Assembly: GCF_901482605.1 (NCBI RefSeq)
Contig: NZ_LR590481.1
Span: 2,604,001-2,668,000 of the forward strand
From: Hathewaya histolytica
Lineage (GTDB): Bacteria; Bacillota; Clostridia; Clostridiales; Clostridiaceae
DNA: 64,000 nt
Reading direction: 5' to 3'
A program made the position numbers and the translations under genes. Of this stretch, positions 52,781 through 62,339 are shown piece after piece. Positions within the stretch are counted from its first letter, which is position 1, and each line of letters starts with the position of its first letter. The notes under the pieces are model-generated. The model worked only from the letters and a program-made list of their open reading frames with translations, did no database searches and was not told the DNA's origin.

Positions 52781-55108
52781 ATGATAAGAGAAAAATTCTC
52801 TGATAATTTTAAAAATTTAATTAGTGATGATAAATGGTTAATAGTCCAAGACAATTATAATCCTAAAGAAAATCTAAAATACGAAACTAACTTTGCCTTA
52901 ACTAATGGCTATATGTGCACTAGGGGTACTTATGAAGAAGGAACTAAAATAAGCTTACCATGCACATACATATCTGGAGTATTTGATAAGTCAGAGGCAT
53001 TTATGAGAGAACTTGCAAACACTCCTGACTTTCTAGGTCTTAAACTTTACGTAGAAAGAAATTTAATAGGTATAGAGGATTGTGAAATATTGGAGTTTCA
53101 TAGAATCCTTGATATGAAAAAAGGAATTTTATTTAAAAAACTTAAACTAAGAGACCCCGAAGGCAGAGAAACCTTAATAGAAGGTTATAGATTTTTAAGT
53201 CGCAAAAACCTTCATAGAGCTGCTATAAAGTTATTTGTAACACCTCTTAATTACTCTGGCATTATGGAAATGGAAAATATAATAGATGGTACCATAGTAA
53301 ATTTCAAAGATTTCCCAAGATTTAGGGTGAAACATCTTGAAACTTTAGAAGTATCAAGTTTAACAAAAAAGGGTTGTTATATAGAAACTAAAACTAGGGA
53401 TTTTGGTCTACATATTGGCACAGGCTCTGTTATGAGAGTTTATAACCCTGAAAATAGAGAAAACATAATAAAAAATAGAAGATACTCTTCATTTGGAGAA
53501 ACTTCCTTAGAATTCTTAGATTTCAACGTTGAAAAGGGAAAAACCATTGAAATAAATAAATTCGCCTCTGTTTATACGGAAAGAGAAGTGGAAAAAAATA
53601 GTATTAAATCTAATGTAGAAAAAGAAATTGCAAACTTTATATTAGAGAGTATAGATAAAGAGTTAGAACATCATATAGAAATATATGAAAAACTATGGGA
53701 TATAGCTGATATTAACATCGAAGGTGATGATGAAATTGATAAAGGTCTAAGATTTAATATTTTCCACTTAATGAGTACAGCAAATAAAAATGATTTTACA
53801 GTGAGCCTTGGAGCTAAGCTTCTTCATGGAGAAGAATATGGTGGTCACGCTTATTGGGATACTGAAATCTTTATGCTACCATTCTTCATATTTACGAGTC
53901 CTGAAACTGCAAGAACCCTACTTAAATATAGATATCATCTAATAGATGCAGCAAGAGAAAATGCAATCTCTAATGGCTATAAAGGAACTAAATATCCTTG
54001 GGAATCTGCGGATACAGGAGATGAACAGTGCCCTGATTGGACAATTGAACCAGATGGCTCTTGTTATAGATGTTATGTAGCAGTTTATGAACACCATGTA
54101 ACGGCAGATATAGCTTTTGGAATCTATAATTATTATAAATTAACTAATGATATGGATTTTATGCTTAAATACGGTGCTGAGATCCTACTTGAAACCGCAA
54201 GATTTTGGGTGTCTAGATGTAACTATAACAAAGATAATGATAGATATGAAATTCTTCAGGTAACTGGCCCTGATGAATGGCATGAACCTGTAGATAATAA
54301 CTGTTATACAAATTATTTAGCTCGCTGGAATATTGAAAGAGGTTTTGAAATTTTAGAACTTCTAAAAAATGATTATTATGCTGTATATGAAGATATAATT
54401 AGTAGAATTTGCCTACTTCCAGAAGAACTAGAAAAGTGGAGAGAAGTATATAATAAAATTTATATACCTTTTAATAAACAAGATAAATTAATGGAGCAAT
54501 TTCAAGATTACTTTAAGCTTCATGATTTCACAATTAGGGAATATGATAAAAATGATATGCCTATAATACCTAAAGAGGCCAGCGAAGTAGGAATATCTAA
54601 TACATGTATAAACAAGCAGGCTGACGTGGTTATGCTAATGTTCCTACTTGGAGATGAATTCTCTAAAGAAGTTCAAAAGGTTAATTACGACTATTATGAA
54701 AAAAGAACTTCTCACAGGTCTTCACTAAGCCCAAGTATTTTTTCTATTATGGGCTTAAGAATTGGAGATAGATCTAAGGCTTACAAATATTTAAGAAGAT
54801 CTGCCTTAGTAGATCTAAATGACCATCAAGGAAATACGAGAGAAGGTATACATGCTGCCTCAGCAGGAGGAACTTGGCAATCAGTTGTATTTGGTTTTGC
54901 TGGTATGGAAATAGACAAGCATGGTATATTAAACTTTAACCCTTGGATTCCTGAAAAGTGGAATAAGCTTCAATTTAAAATCTATTATAGAAATACTTTA
55001 TTAAAAGTAACTATGACACGAGATAATGTAGATATACAAATATTAAATGATGAGACAAACCAAATAAACGTTAAGATAAACGGTAAAATGAAGACTATAA
55101 AAAAATAA
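52781..55108 (+). CDS. Glycoside hydrolase family 65 disaccharide phosphorylase
   Basis: A 775-residue GH65 enzyme that splits an alpha-glucoside (maltose, trehalose, kojibiose, nigerose or related) with phosphate, giving beta-glucose 1-phosphate. The N-terminal beta-sandwich has ETNFALTNGYMCTRGTYEEG; the (alpha/alpha)6 barrel shows YGGHAYWDTEIFMLPFF and the acid catalyst Glu in LQVTGPDEWHEPVDNNCYTN (about residue 500). Which disaccharide is used cannot be told. pgmB follows at 9 bp and completes the pathway. Confidence 0.92.
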   Translation: MIREKFSDNFKNLISDDKWLIVQDNYNPKENLKYETNFALTNGYMCTRGTYEEGTKISLPCTYISGVFDKSEAFMRELANTPDFLGLKLYVERNLIGIEDCEILEFHRILDMKKGILFKKLKLRDPEGRETLIEGYRFLSRKNLHRAAIKLFVTPLNYSGIMEMENIIDGTIVNFKDFPRFRVKHLETLEVSSLTKKGCYIETKTRDFGLHIGTGSVMRVYNPENRENIIKNRRYSSFGETSLEFLDFNVEKGKTIEINKFASVYTEREVEKNSIKSNVEKEIANFILESIDKELEHHIEIYEKLWDIADINIEGDDEIDKGLRFNIFHLMSTANKNDFTVSLGAKLLHGEEYGGHAYWDTEIFMLPFFIFTSPETARTLLKYRYHLIDAARENAISNGYKGTKYPWESADTGDEQCPDWTIEPDGSCYRCYVAVYEHHVTADIAFGIYNYYKLTNDMDFMLKYGAEILLETARFWVSRCNYNKDNDRYEILQVTGPDEWHEPVDNNCYTNYLARWNIERGFEILELLKNDYYAVYEDIISRICLLPEELEKWREVYNKIYIPFNKQDKLMEQFQDYFKLHDFTIREYDKNDMPIIPKEASEVGISNTCINKQADVVMLMFLLGDEFSKEVQKVNYDYYEKRTSHRSSLSPSIFSIMGLRIGDRSKAYKYLRRSALVDLNDHQGNTREGIHAASAGGTWQSVVFGFAGMEIDKHGILNFNPWIPEKWNKLQFKIYYRNTLLKVTMTRDNVDIQILNDETNQINVKINGKMKTIKK

Positions 55109-55117
55109 CCTTAGGGG

Positions 55118-55777
55118 ATGATATTTTTGACTATTAAGGGTGTTATATTTGACTTAGATGGAGTTATAGTAACTACAGATAATTACCATTATGAAGCATG
55201 GAAAAAACTTGCCGATGAAGAAGATATTTATTTTGATAGAGATATAAACGAAAGACTTAGAGGGGTAAGTCGTATGGAAAGTCTTAATATTCTATTAGAA
55301 AAAGCTACTTGTGATTACTCTGATAATCAAAAAAAAGAATTGTCAGAAAGAAAAAATAACTACTATAAGGAATTAATTAAAAACCTTAATAATAATGCTA
55401 TATTACCAGGAGTAATAGATATAATTCAAGGCTTAAAACAAAAAGGTATAAAAATTGCCATAGGTTCATCAAGTAAAAACACTCCAGCCATATTGAATTA
55501 TATAGGACTTGGGAACTGTTTTGATGCTATAGTGGATGGAAACCAAATTAAAAATAGTAAGCCAGATCCTGAAGTATTTCTAAAAGCTGCACATAAACTT
55601 AATTTAAAACCTAATGAATGTGTTGTAATTGAAGATGCCGTATCTGGTGTAGAAGCTGGACTAAAGGGTGGAATGAAGGTTATTGCCGTAGGGTTCGCTG
55701 CAAAATGCTCCTCTAATGCAACACTTCGTGGTGAAGATTTAACTCTATTTTCTGCAGGAGAAGTAATTAACATTTAA
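55118..55777 (+). CDS. pgmB: Beta-phosphoglucomutase
   Basis: A 219-residue HAD-superfamily mutase converting beta-glucose 1-phosphate from the upstream phosphorylase into glucose 6-phosphate. The aspartyl nucleophile and acid/base are in GVIFDLDGVIVTTDNYH (first and second Asp); the cap has RLRGVSRMESLNILLE (beta-PGM specificity), and the later motifs are AIGSSSKN, the Lys of NSKPDPEVF and VVIEDAVSGVEAG. GGGGAT precedes the start. It forms a two-gene operon with GH65. Confidence 0.94.
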   Translation: MIFLTIKGVIFDLDGVIVTTDNYHYEAWKKLADEEDIYFDRDINERLRGVSRMESLNILLEKATCDYSDNQKKELSERKNNYYKELIKNLNNNAILPGVIDIIQGLKQKGIKIAIGSSSKNTPAILNYIGLGNCFDAIVDGNQIKNSKPDPEVFLKAAHKLNLKPNECVVIEDAVSGVEAGLKGGMKVIAVGFAAKCSSNATLRGEDLTLFSAGEVINI

Positions 55778-55795
55778 AAATTCTTAAAATATTAA

Positions 55796-55835
55796 AGGAT
55801 TTATAACTATTAAGATTTTGTCAGTTATAAATCCT
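55796..55835. terminator. Bidirectional terminator after pgmB
   Basis: Perfect 13-bp arms AGGATTTATAACT and AGTTATAAATCCT with a 14-nt loop. Confidence 0.82.
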
Positions 55836-55899
55836 CTACTCTTTATATATTAACTAGTTTTTAGACATATCAAGTACTATATTTCTTCACTTTTTTAAG

Positions 55900-58800
55900 T
55901 TATATTTTATTTAATTGCACTGAACGTTCTATTATGATTGGCGTTATTGTTGTACCTAATAAGCTACATAAATTATAGTCTTCATGATTAAACTCTTTTG
56001 TTATACTTGAAACACTAAAATTTAACACTCCTATAACATTTTCAGAAATCATGACTGGAATTACTATTATTGATTTCCAATTAGGATTATCCATTGCTTC
56101 ATCGTAATCTTTTGTATAATCCCAATCTATAAAATATCCACCCTGCTTTTCTGTAATAGCCTTATCTATAAACTCCTTATTGTAAGAAACTTCTTCAGCA
56201 CAATCTTTAATTGCAAATTGGTTTACAAACTTTTCAGATATTGCTCCATCGTTAACCAAAAATAATACACCTTCATCTGCTCCTATTAATGCTATAGTCT
56301 TTTCTAGAAAGATTGATACCTTATCCTCAAAACTCTCTTTACGTTTTACAAGTTCAAGAAATTCCACCATAGTAAATAAGTTTTTTTCATCTCTTACAAA
56401 ACTTTTTGCGGCTATACTAGATAAAGTATTACTATCTACAACTCTATTTTTAAAATTTTCATTCCAGGCAAGAGATATATTTCTTCCGTTCTTTTTTCCC
56501 ATATAAAGAGCCCTATCTGCCTTTTCAATTAACTCATTAATAGTCTTTCCATCTTCAGGATAGCTTACAATTCCCAAACTTATAGTAATCTTGTTGTTAG
56601 TACCAGTTATAGTACTGTTTTCTATATTTTTTCTAATCTTTTCAGATATCTTATAAGCATCTTTCTTGTTTATATGAGGAAGTAATATCATAAACTCCTC
56701 TCCACCATACCTCCCGAAAACATCCTTCCTTCTAATATTATCCTTTATTATTTGGGATGCCTCACTTAAGACCTTATCACCTACTTGGTGTCCAAAATTA
56801 TCATTTATAGATTTAAAATGATCAAAATCAATCATTATCACAGAAAAACTTTCATCATAATTTTGACTTATATTAAGCATTTCATCTAAGCATATCTCAA
56901 GATATTTTCTAGTTAATGCACCAGTTAGCTTATCATAAAAAGCATTTTCTTTTAACATTATCTTTTCGATAATAATACCTAAAACCTTACTTAAGTTCTC
57001 ACATTCTTTTAAATTTTCCTTCGCAAAGCGGTCAACCATTTTATCTGTTTCAATATATATATATCCCATTAAAATATTTTTATCTTTATGTTTTTTTCTT
57101 CTATCCTCTATGAAATTATCTGCATCATTATATTTTGACATAAATATAGGCGTACAAACTATTGTCATAAGTTTATTATCAGTTAATACGATTTTTTTAC
57201 TAAGAGCTACTTCTTCTAAAACAGTCTTCATTTTACTATCTACAGTAGTATTATCATCTGTAGATGCTATAACTTTATAATCACTATCCTTATTTATAAC
57301 AATACAGCTTCTACTAGCTAATACATGATAAAAAATGTACCTATTTAATATATCTAGGTTTTCATAATCATCTCCCTGTAGCAATGATAATGTATCATAA
57401 ATGTTTTCTATGTTCTTTCTATAAAAAGGTGAGTAAGCCTTTTTTATGGCATTCCCTAATTTTTTATTTCTAAAAAAACTTACATGTTGAGTAAATCCAT
57501 CTTCTTTAAAAATATCTTTTATACTGTGCTCACGTTCTTCTCTATAAGATAAACATCGCTCTTTTAATTCTATAAAAACATTATAAATATCACCTAATTT
57601 ATGAAATTCAATATACTTATTCCTGTATTCTTCTGGAACATCCATTATAAGTTCTCTAAAGGATTGGCATCCTAAGAAATAATATGCGGTAGCATTTATG
57701 TAGTCGTTACTATTTAAGTGAATTTCGCCTAATTGTATGGCGGCTTTATAATATATCTCTTTTAACCCATTATTCTTACTTAATTCCAAAATACATTTTA
57801 GTCTGGAAACTTTTTCTTCTAACGGATAATCACATAGAGCCATTGCGAATAAACATCTAGTTTTTAAAATTAAATTTGTAGTATTTTCTTGTAAGTCTTT
57901 ATAATTTACACTTAAAAAGCTTTTTAGCTCTCCTAAATTCCCTTTTGTTAAAAGTAATTCTGCCGTAGTACAAATTATATCCAACTTATTGCCTAAGTAC
58001 TTGTCCCTATTTTTGATTTTTTCTATAGCATTTATACTCTCATTTAACCTCTGTCCCTTTGTAATGTTTATATATGAAGCAGTTAGGTTTACATCAAATT
58101 TTAAAATAGATTTTTCATTCTTACCCATAATCATAGATAATTTAGCATGATAATCAGCCTTTTCTATATCCCCCATTGCTAAGTTGAACCTTGAAAGTAT
58201 AATGTGCTTCTGTATTCCACCCCTATTATTCTCTTCCAATAAATCGTCCTTTAATGTCTTATAAACTTCTAGGTAACTTTTATATGCTTCACCTAATTTA
58301 TTTACCTTTAAGTTTAATGCAACATTTACCTCGTGATAATAATCAAGTTCATTAAAATAACCATTTTTAAGCGCAATATCATATATTTCATCTAATTCCT
58401 TTTTAGAATCTTTATATTCTTGCTTTAACATATACATTGCGGCTAAATTACACTTGCTTCGTATTCTTGATAAGTTTAGATTATGCTTAGTTGCTATACC
58501 TTCTGCTCTTTTAGTATATAATATAGCATTATCAAATTCACTAAAAAAATCTGAATAGATGACTCCCAAATTAACGAAAACCTTAAAAAGTACTTTCATA
58601 TTATTAGCTTTTTTACAATACTCCATACTTTTAAAAAGATATTCTATGCTATTATATGGCTGTGAGTTCTCTAGATAAACAAATGCTAAAAAGTTGGAGG
58701 TCTCACATTTTATATCATAATCGTCTTCATTACTTTCCTCTAGAATTTTTTTACAAAGATTAATAGACTCATCATACTGTGATATATACGAATAATATGT

Positions 58801-61278
58801 CGCCTTCTTATAATAAAACCGTAACCTAGCCATTCTATTACCATACTCATCTAAATGTAGTTCCATCATGTCTAAAGTTTTCTTTAAGTTAGAAGAGTTT
58901 TCCTTTAAAGTGTATATATCATTTAGTGAGTTGAGTATATCCATATAGTATAAATAATTATTTATTTTTAAAGAATCATCTAAAGCCCTAAATAAGTAGT
59001 CTTCTGCTTTATTTACGTTCTCATAATCCAGATAAACATCACTTATGGTCATATAAAGTCTTATTTTATTTATATCTGTTTCATAGCTTTTATATAAGTC
59101 TAAAGATTTCTTAAGATAGTACAAAGAATCTATTTTTCCTTTTATATGAGAAGTTGTTGAAGTATTTTCAATGGAATATTTAACAACTCCAGATCGATTA
59201 TTTGATTTCTCTAAATGATGAATCAACTCTGTAAATACTTCCTTATTTTCACTTTCATATTCTTCTTTTAAATATTCTGCTATTTCTGTATGTTTTTTAA
59301 TCCTATATTCATCATTAAGCCGATTATAAATTATTATTTTTAGCAATTTATTATAAAAACTTATGAAGACTTTCTTACCTACTAATTTTGTAGAAATTAT
59401 CCCCTTGTTTTTTAAAGTAGCTATTAAAAGTTTAATGTTTAGAGTATTTTCGTTTAGTATGTCTACTAACACCTGTTGTGATATACTACTACTAAATAAA
59501 GATATAACATTTAGAACCTTTCTTTCTTTTGAACTAATTTTACATAATTGATTTAAAAGAGCTTGCTCCATGTTAGATGGTATTATTATTTCTCTAGTAG
59601 AAGACGTTTCCCGCCACCTACCATATCTATCAACAAAGATATCCTTTCTAAAACATAAATCTTTTATGATCTCCTGAATAAATAAAGGATTACCACCAGA
59701 TTTCTCATGAATTTTCTCTGCTAATTTTAAAGGTTCTTCGTGGATAGACATTATTTGTTTTATCATAGCACTAACGTCTTTTATATTAAGACCTTCTAGT
59801 TTTAAATACTCTACTGGATATCCTTTAATTTGCTCTATGATATGTTGATTCTTAGAGTATATATATATATTATTCTCCTCACAATAGGAAAATATAAAAA
59901 ATATATTCCTGCTTTTTAAACTTATAATATACCTTATTATGCTAAGAAAAAATGGATCTGTCTCATGTATATCATCTATAATAATAATCATGGGTTTTAT
60001 CTTTGCACACTCGTATAAAAATGTGGATATCCTATTTATAATTCTAAACTTTTCAATTTTAAAATTTAACCCGTTATCATTTTTAACATATTTTTCTCTT
60101 TTCATTTCTGGTAACAACTGTTCTAACTCTAACTCATAATTTTTTATATCCTGCCGTGATTGATCTGCAACAATTTTTCTTAAAATCACAAGGAATCCTT
60201 CTTCGTTCCTAATGTTTTTAAAATTTGTTTCTTTAATATAATCATAAATTTTAACTTCTTTATAATTAAATCGATTTTTTATACCTTTTAGAAAAGCACT
60301 CTTACCTATACCACCTTCACCGTTTACTAGACAAATATTAATATTAGATTTTTTATTTTTAAAGTCATTATATGCTCTTAATATGACTTTTTCCCCTCTC
60401 TCTCTTCCTATAAGTTCTAAACTATTAAAGTTTAACTTAGAAACTTCATTCTCTCTAAAATAAGAATAATTTAAATTTAAACTTTTATTTATATCTTCTA
60501 TAACTTCATTTATAGAAGTATAAATATCTTCTTTTAACCCTAACATCTTTAAGATTACTTGTTTTAATTTCAAAAATATATAAGTACTATCTTTTTCGTG
60601 AGTTAACCTACCATACTTTAGTGAATTAATTATTTTAATAAGATTGAGGTCTTTAAATTCTCTAGTAATCAATGAAAGTAATAATACCCCTAATGAATAT
60701 ATATCCTTGTCAATGCTTTCTATATTTGAAGTCACCTTATTATTATAAAAGATATTCTCTTCTTCGTTTTCTTCCTCTTGAAATTCTTCTAACTTGGCTG
60801 AGATCATATCACTTAATACTAATTGTGGTTTATTATTGACATATATAAAATTTAAGTTTGTATAAGAAATTTTATTATAAACCATTCCTTTTAGGTGAAG
60901 ATAATTGATGGATTTACATAACTCTATAAACACTTCCATAGAATCCTTATAGTCAAGCAAACTTAGATTATGTATAAGATCTTTAAATTCCATATGTTCT
61001 GTTATATAAAAACATTCTTTATTATATGAGATTTTATTATCTATGAAATCTATAAAACCTACATCATAAATTTTATTTATATTTTTTGTCTCTACAATCT
61101 TAAACTTATTTATATTATCTATAAAATTATTTATTCGATTTTCTAATAAATCTTGTTGTGTTATTATATTTAACTTAAAATAATCACTACTTGTTATATC
61201 ACAAACTAAATATGATGTATAAAACTTTTTGCTCCTTAGTCTTTTTATTATTTTAAACCTTTTGTTAATTATACTCAT
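55900..61278 (-). CDS. Giant signalling protein: pseudokinase, AAA ATPase, TPR, GAF, GGDEF, GAF
   Basis: A 1,792-residue soluble protein. Residues 1-270 resemble a Ser/Thr kinase, but the catalytic HRDxKxxN is replaced by YNKISYTNLNF and DFG by SDM, so it is probably a pseudokinase. An AAA_16/STAND ATPase follows (P-loop NGEGGIGKSAFL at about 318; MIIIIDDIHETDP Walker B at about 427). TPR-like helical repeats run from about 690 to 1210. A GAF-like domain spans about 1290-1440. A diguanylate cyclase lies at about 1470-1620 with MIDFDHFKSIND, an RRKD inhibitory site and intact GGEEF, so c-di-GMP synthesis is expected. A second GAF ends the protein. GTGGGGGAG marks the ATG at 61278. Confidence 0.88.
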   Translation of the reverse strand: MSIINKRFKIIKRLRSKKFYTSYLVCDITSSDYFKLNIITQQDLLENRINNFIDNINKFKIVETKNINKIYDVGFIDFIDNKISYNKECFYITEHMEFKDLIHNLSLLDYKDSMEVFIELCKSINYLHLKGMVYNKISYTNLNFIYVNNKPQLVLSDMISAKLEEFQEEENEEENIFYNNKVTSNIESIDKDIYSLGVLLLSLITREFKDLNLIKIINSLKYGRLTHEKDSTYIFLKLKQVILKMLGLKEDIYTSINEVIEDINKSLNLNYSYFRENEVSKLNFNSLELIGRERGEKVILRAYNDFKNKKSNINICLVNGEGGIGKSAFLKGIKNRFNYKEVKIYDYIKETNFKNIRNEEGFLVILRKIVADQSRQDIKNYELELEQLLPEMKREKYVKNDNGLNFKIEKFRIINRISTFLYECAKIKPMIIIIDDIHETDPFFLSIIRYIISLKSRNIFFIFSYCEENNIYIYSKNQHIIEQIKGYPVEYLKLEGLNIKDVSAMIKQIMSIHEEPLKLAEKIHEKSGGNPLFIQEIIKDLCFRKDIFVDRYGRWRETSSTREIIIPSNMEQALLNQLCKISSKERKVLNVISLFSSSISQQVLVDILNENTLNIKLLIATLKNKGIISTKLVGKKVFISFYNKLLKIIIYNRLNDEYRIKKHTEIAEYLKEEYESENKEVFTELIHHLEKSNNRSGVVKYSIENTSTTSHIKGKIDSLYYLKKSLDLYKSYETDINKIRLYMTISDVYLDYENVNKAEDYLFRALDDSLKINNYLYYMDILNSLNDIYTLKENSSNLKKTLDMMELHLDEYGNRMARLRFYYKKATYYSYISQYDESINLCKKILEESNEDDYDIKCETSNFLAFVYLENSQPYNSIEYLFKSMEYCKKANNMKVLFKVFVNLGVIYSDFFSEFDNAILYTKRAEGIATKHNLNLSRIRSKCNLAAMYMLKQEYKDSKKELDEIYDIALKNGYFNELDYYHEVNVALNLKVNKLGEAYKSYLEVYKTLKDDLLEENNRGGIQKHIILSRFNLAMGDIEKADYHAKLSMIMGKNEKSILKFDVNLTASYINITKGQRLNESINAIEKIKNRDKYLGNKLDIICTTAELLLTKGNLGELKSFLSVNYKDLQENTTNLILKTRCLFAMALCDYPLEEKVSRLKCILELSKNNGLKEIYYKAAIQLGEIHLNSNDYINATAYYFLGCQSFRELIMDVPEEYRNKYIEFHKLGDIYNVFIELKERCLSYREEREHSIKDIFKEDGFTQHVSFFRNKKLGNAIKKAYSPFYRKNIENIYDTLSLLQGDDYENLDILNRYIFYHVLASRSCIVINKDSDYKVIASTDDNTTVDSKMKTVLEEVALSKKIVLTDNKLMTIVCTPIFMSKYNDADNFIEDRRKKHKDKNILMGYIYIETDKMVDRFAKENLKECENLSKVLGIIIEKIMLKENAFYDKLTGALTRKYLEICLDEMLNISQNYDESFSVIMIDFDHFKSINDNFGHQVGDKVLSEASQIIKDNIRRKDVFGRYGGEEFMILLPHINKKDAYKISEKIRKNIENSTITGTNNKITISLGIVSYPEDGKTINELIEKADRALYMGKKNGRNISLAWNENFKNRVVDSNTLSSIAAKSFVRDEKNLFTMVEFLELVKRKESFEDKVSIFLEKTIALIGADEGVLFLVNDGAISEKFVNQFAIKDCAEEVSYNKEFIDKAITEKQGGYFIDWDYTKDYDEAMDNPNWKSIIVIPVMISENVIGVLNFSVSSITKEFNHEDYNLCSLLGTTITPIIIERSVQLNKI

Positions 61279-61320
61279 AATTATCTCCCCCACTTTAATA
61301 GGTTAGGTAAAATAAAAAAT

Positions 61321-61349
61321 TAAGACACAGCAAATACCATGTCTTATAC
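61321..61349 (-). terminator. Terminator after the methionine aminopeptidase gene
   Basis: On the minus strand AAGACA and TGTCTT form the stem and a long T-run follows (TTTTTTATTTT). It separates map from the giant signalling gene. Confidence 0.65.
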
Positions 61350-62216
61350 TTATGTCAATATTTCATACCCCTTGTCAGTGACTACTACAGTATGTTCCCA
61401 CTGTGCAGATAATGATCCATCCACTGTTACTGCTGTCCAATCATCTTCTAAAGTCCTAGTTTCAGCTTTACCAACATTAAGCATAGGTTCTATGGTAAAT
61501 GTCATACCAGGCAATAGTATCATTCCTTCACCAGCTCTTCCTGTATGAGCTATAAAAGGTTCCTCATGAAACTTAATGCCCACTCCATGTCCACCATATT
61601 CATATACAACAGAATACCCTTTTTCCTTTGAGAACTTTGCTATTGCTTCTCCTATGTGTCCAACGGTGTTGTACGGTTTTACTTGTTCTATTCCTTTATA
61701 TAAAGCTTCCTTTGTAGCATTTACCAGGTCCTTAGCTTCCTTTGTGGCCTCTCCAACTATATACATCCTACTAGAATCTGAATAATAACCATTTAATATA
61801 GTAGTTACGTCAACATTTATTATGTCACCATCTTTTAAAATTCGATTTTTATCTGGTATACCATGGCAGACAACTTCATTAATGGATGTACAAACACTTT
61901 TAGGATACCCGTGATATCCTAGGGTAGCTGGTATTCCGTTATGTTCAACAGTATACTCATGTACCCATGTGTTAATTTCCTCTGTACTAACCCCAGATTT
62001 AATTCTCTCACCAACCATATCAAGTATATTGTGAGTTATAACACCACTTGTTCTAATTCCGTCTATTTGTTCTTTAGTCTTTATTATATCTCGAGGTATT
62101 TTATATCCTAATTCTCTACTTAATTTTTTTAACATATCATCTTGTTCCATATGGCATTTTTTATATTTTTGCCCACTACCACACCAACATAAATCATTTC
62201 TTTTAATTATTTTCAT
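61350..62216 (-). CDS. map: Type I methionine aminopeptidase with SEC-C N-terminal tag
   Basis: A 288-residue methionine aminopeptidase. Residues 1-20 are a SEC-C zinc motif (DLCWCGSGQKYKKCH), the clostridial form that may tether the enzyme to ribosomes. The pita-bread domain has the metal ligands: Asp in INVDVTTILNGYYSDSSR (two Asp), His in GGHGVGIKFHEEP, Glu in TFTIEPML and Glu in QWEHTVVV. It removes the initiator Met from new proteins. Confidence 0.95.
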   Translation of the reverse strand: MKIIKRNDLCWCGSGQKYKKCHMEQDDMLKKLSRELGYKIPRDIIKTKEQIDGIRTSGVITHNILDMVGERIKSGVSTEEINTWVHEYTVEHNGIPATLGYHGYPKSVCTSINEVVCHGIPDKNRILKDGDIINVDVTTILNGYYSDSSRMYIVGEATKEAKDLVNATKEALYKGIEQVKPYNTVGHIGEAIAKFSKEKGYSVVYEYGGHGVGIKFHEEPFIAHTGRAGEGMILLPGMTFTIEPMLNVGKAETRTLEDDWTAVTVDGSLSAQWEHTVVVTDKGYEILT

Positions 62217-62339
62217 ATTTTAATAGTCTGAAATCCTCAAACTATTATTTCACCTCCACTTAAGCTAAAGCTTACTTATGTTATTTTTATAAATATTATT
62301 ATATACCATTTAGGAGTATATAAACAATGAAAAGTAAAA

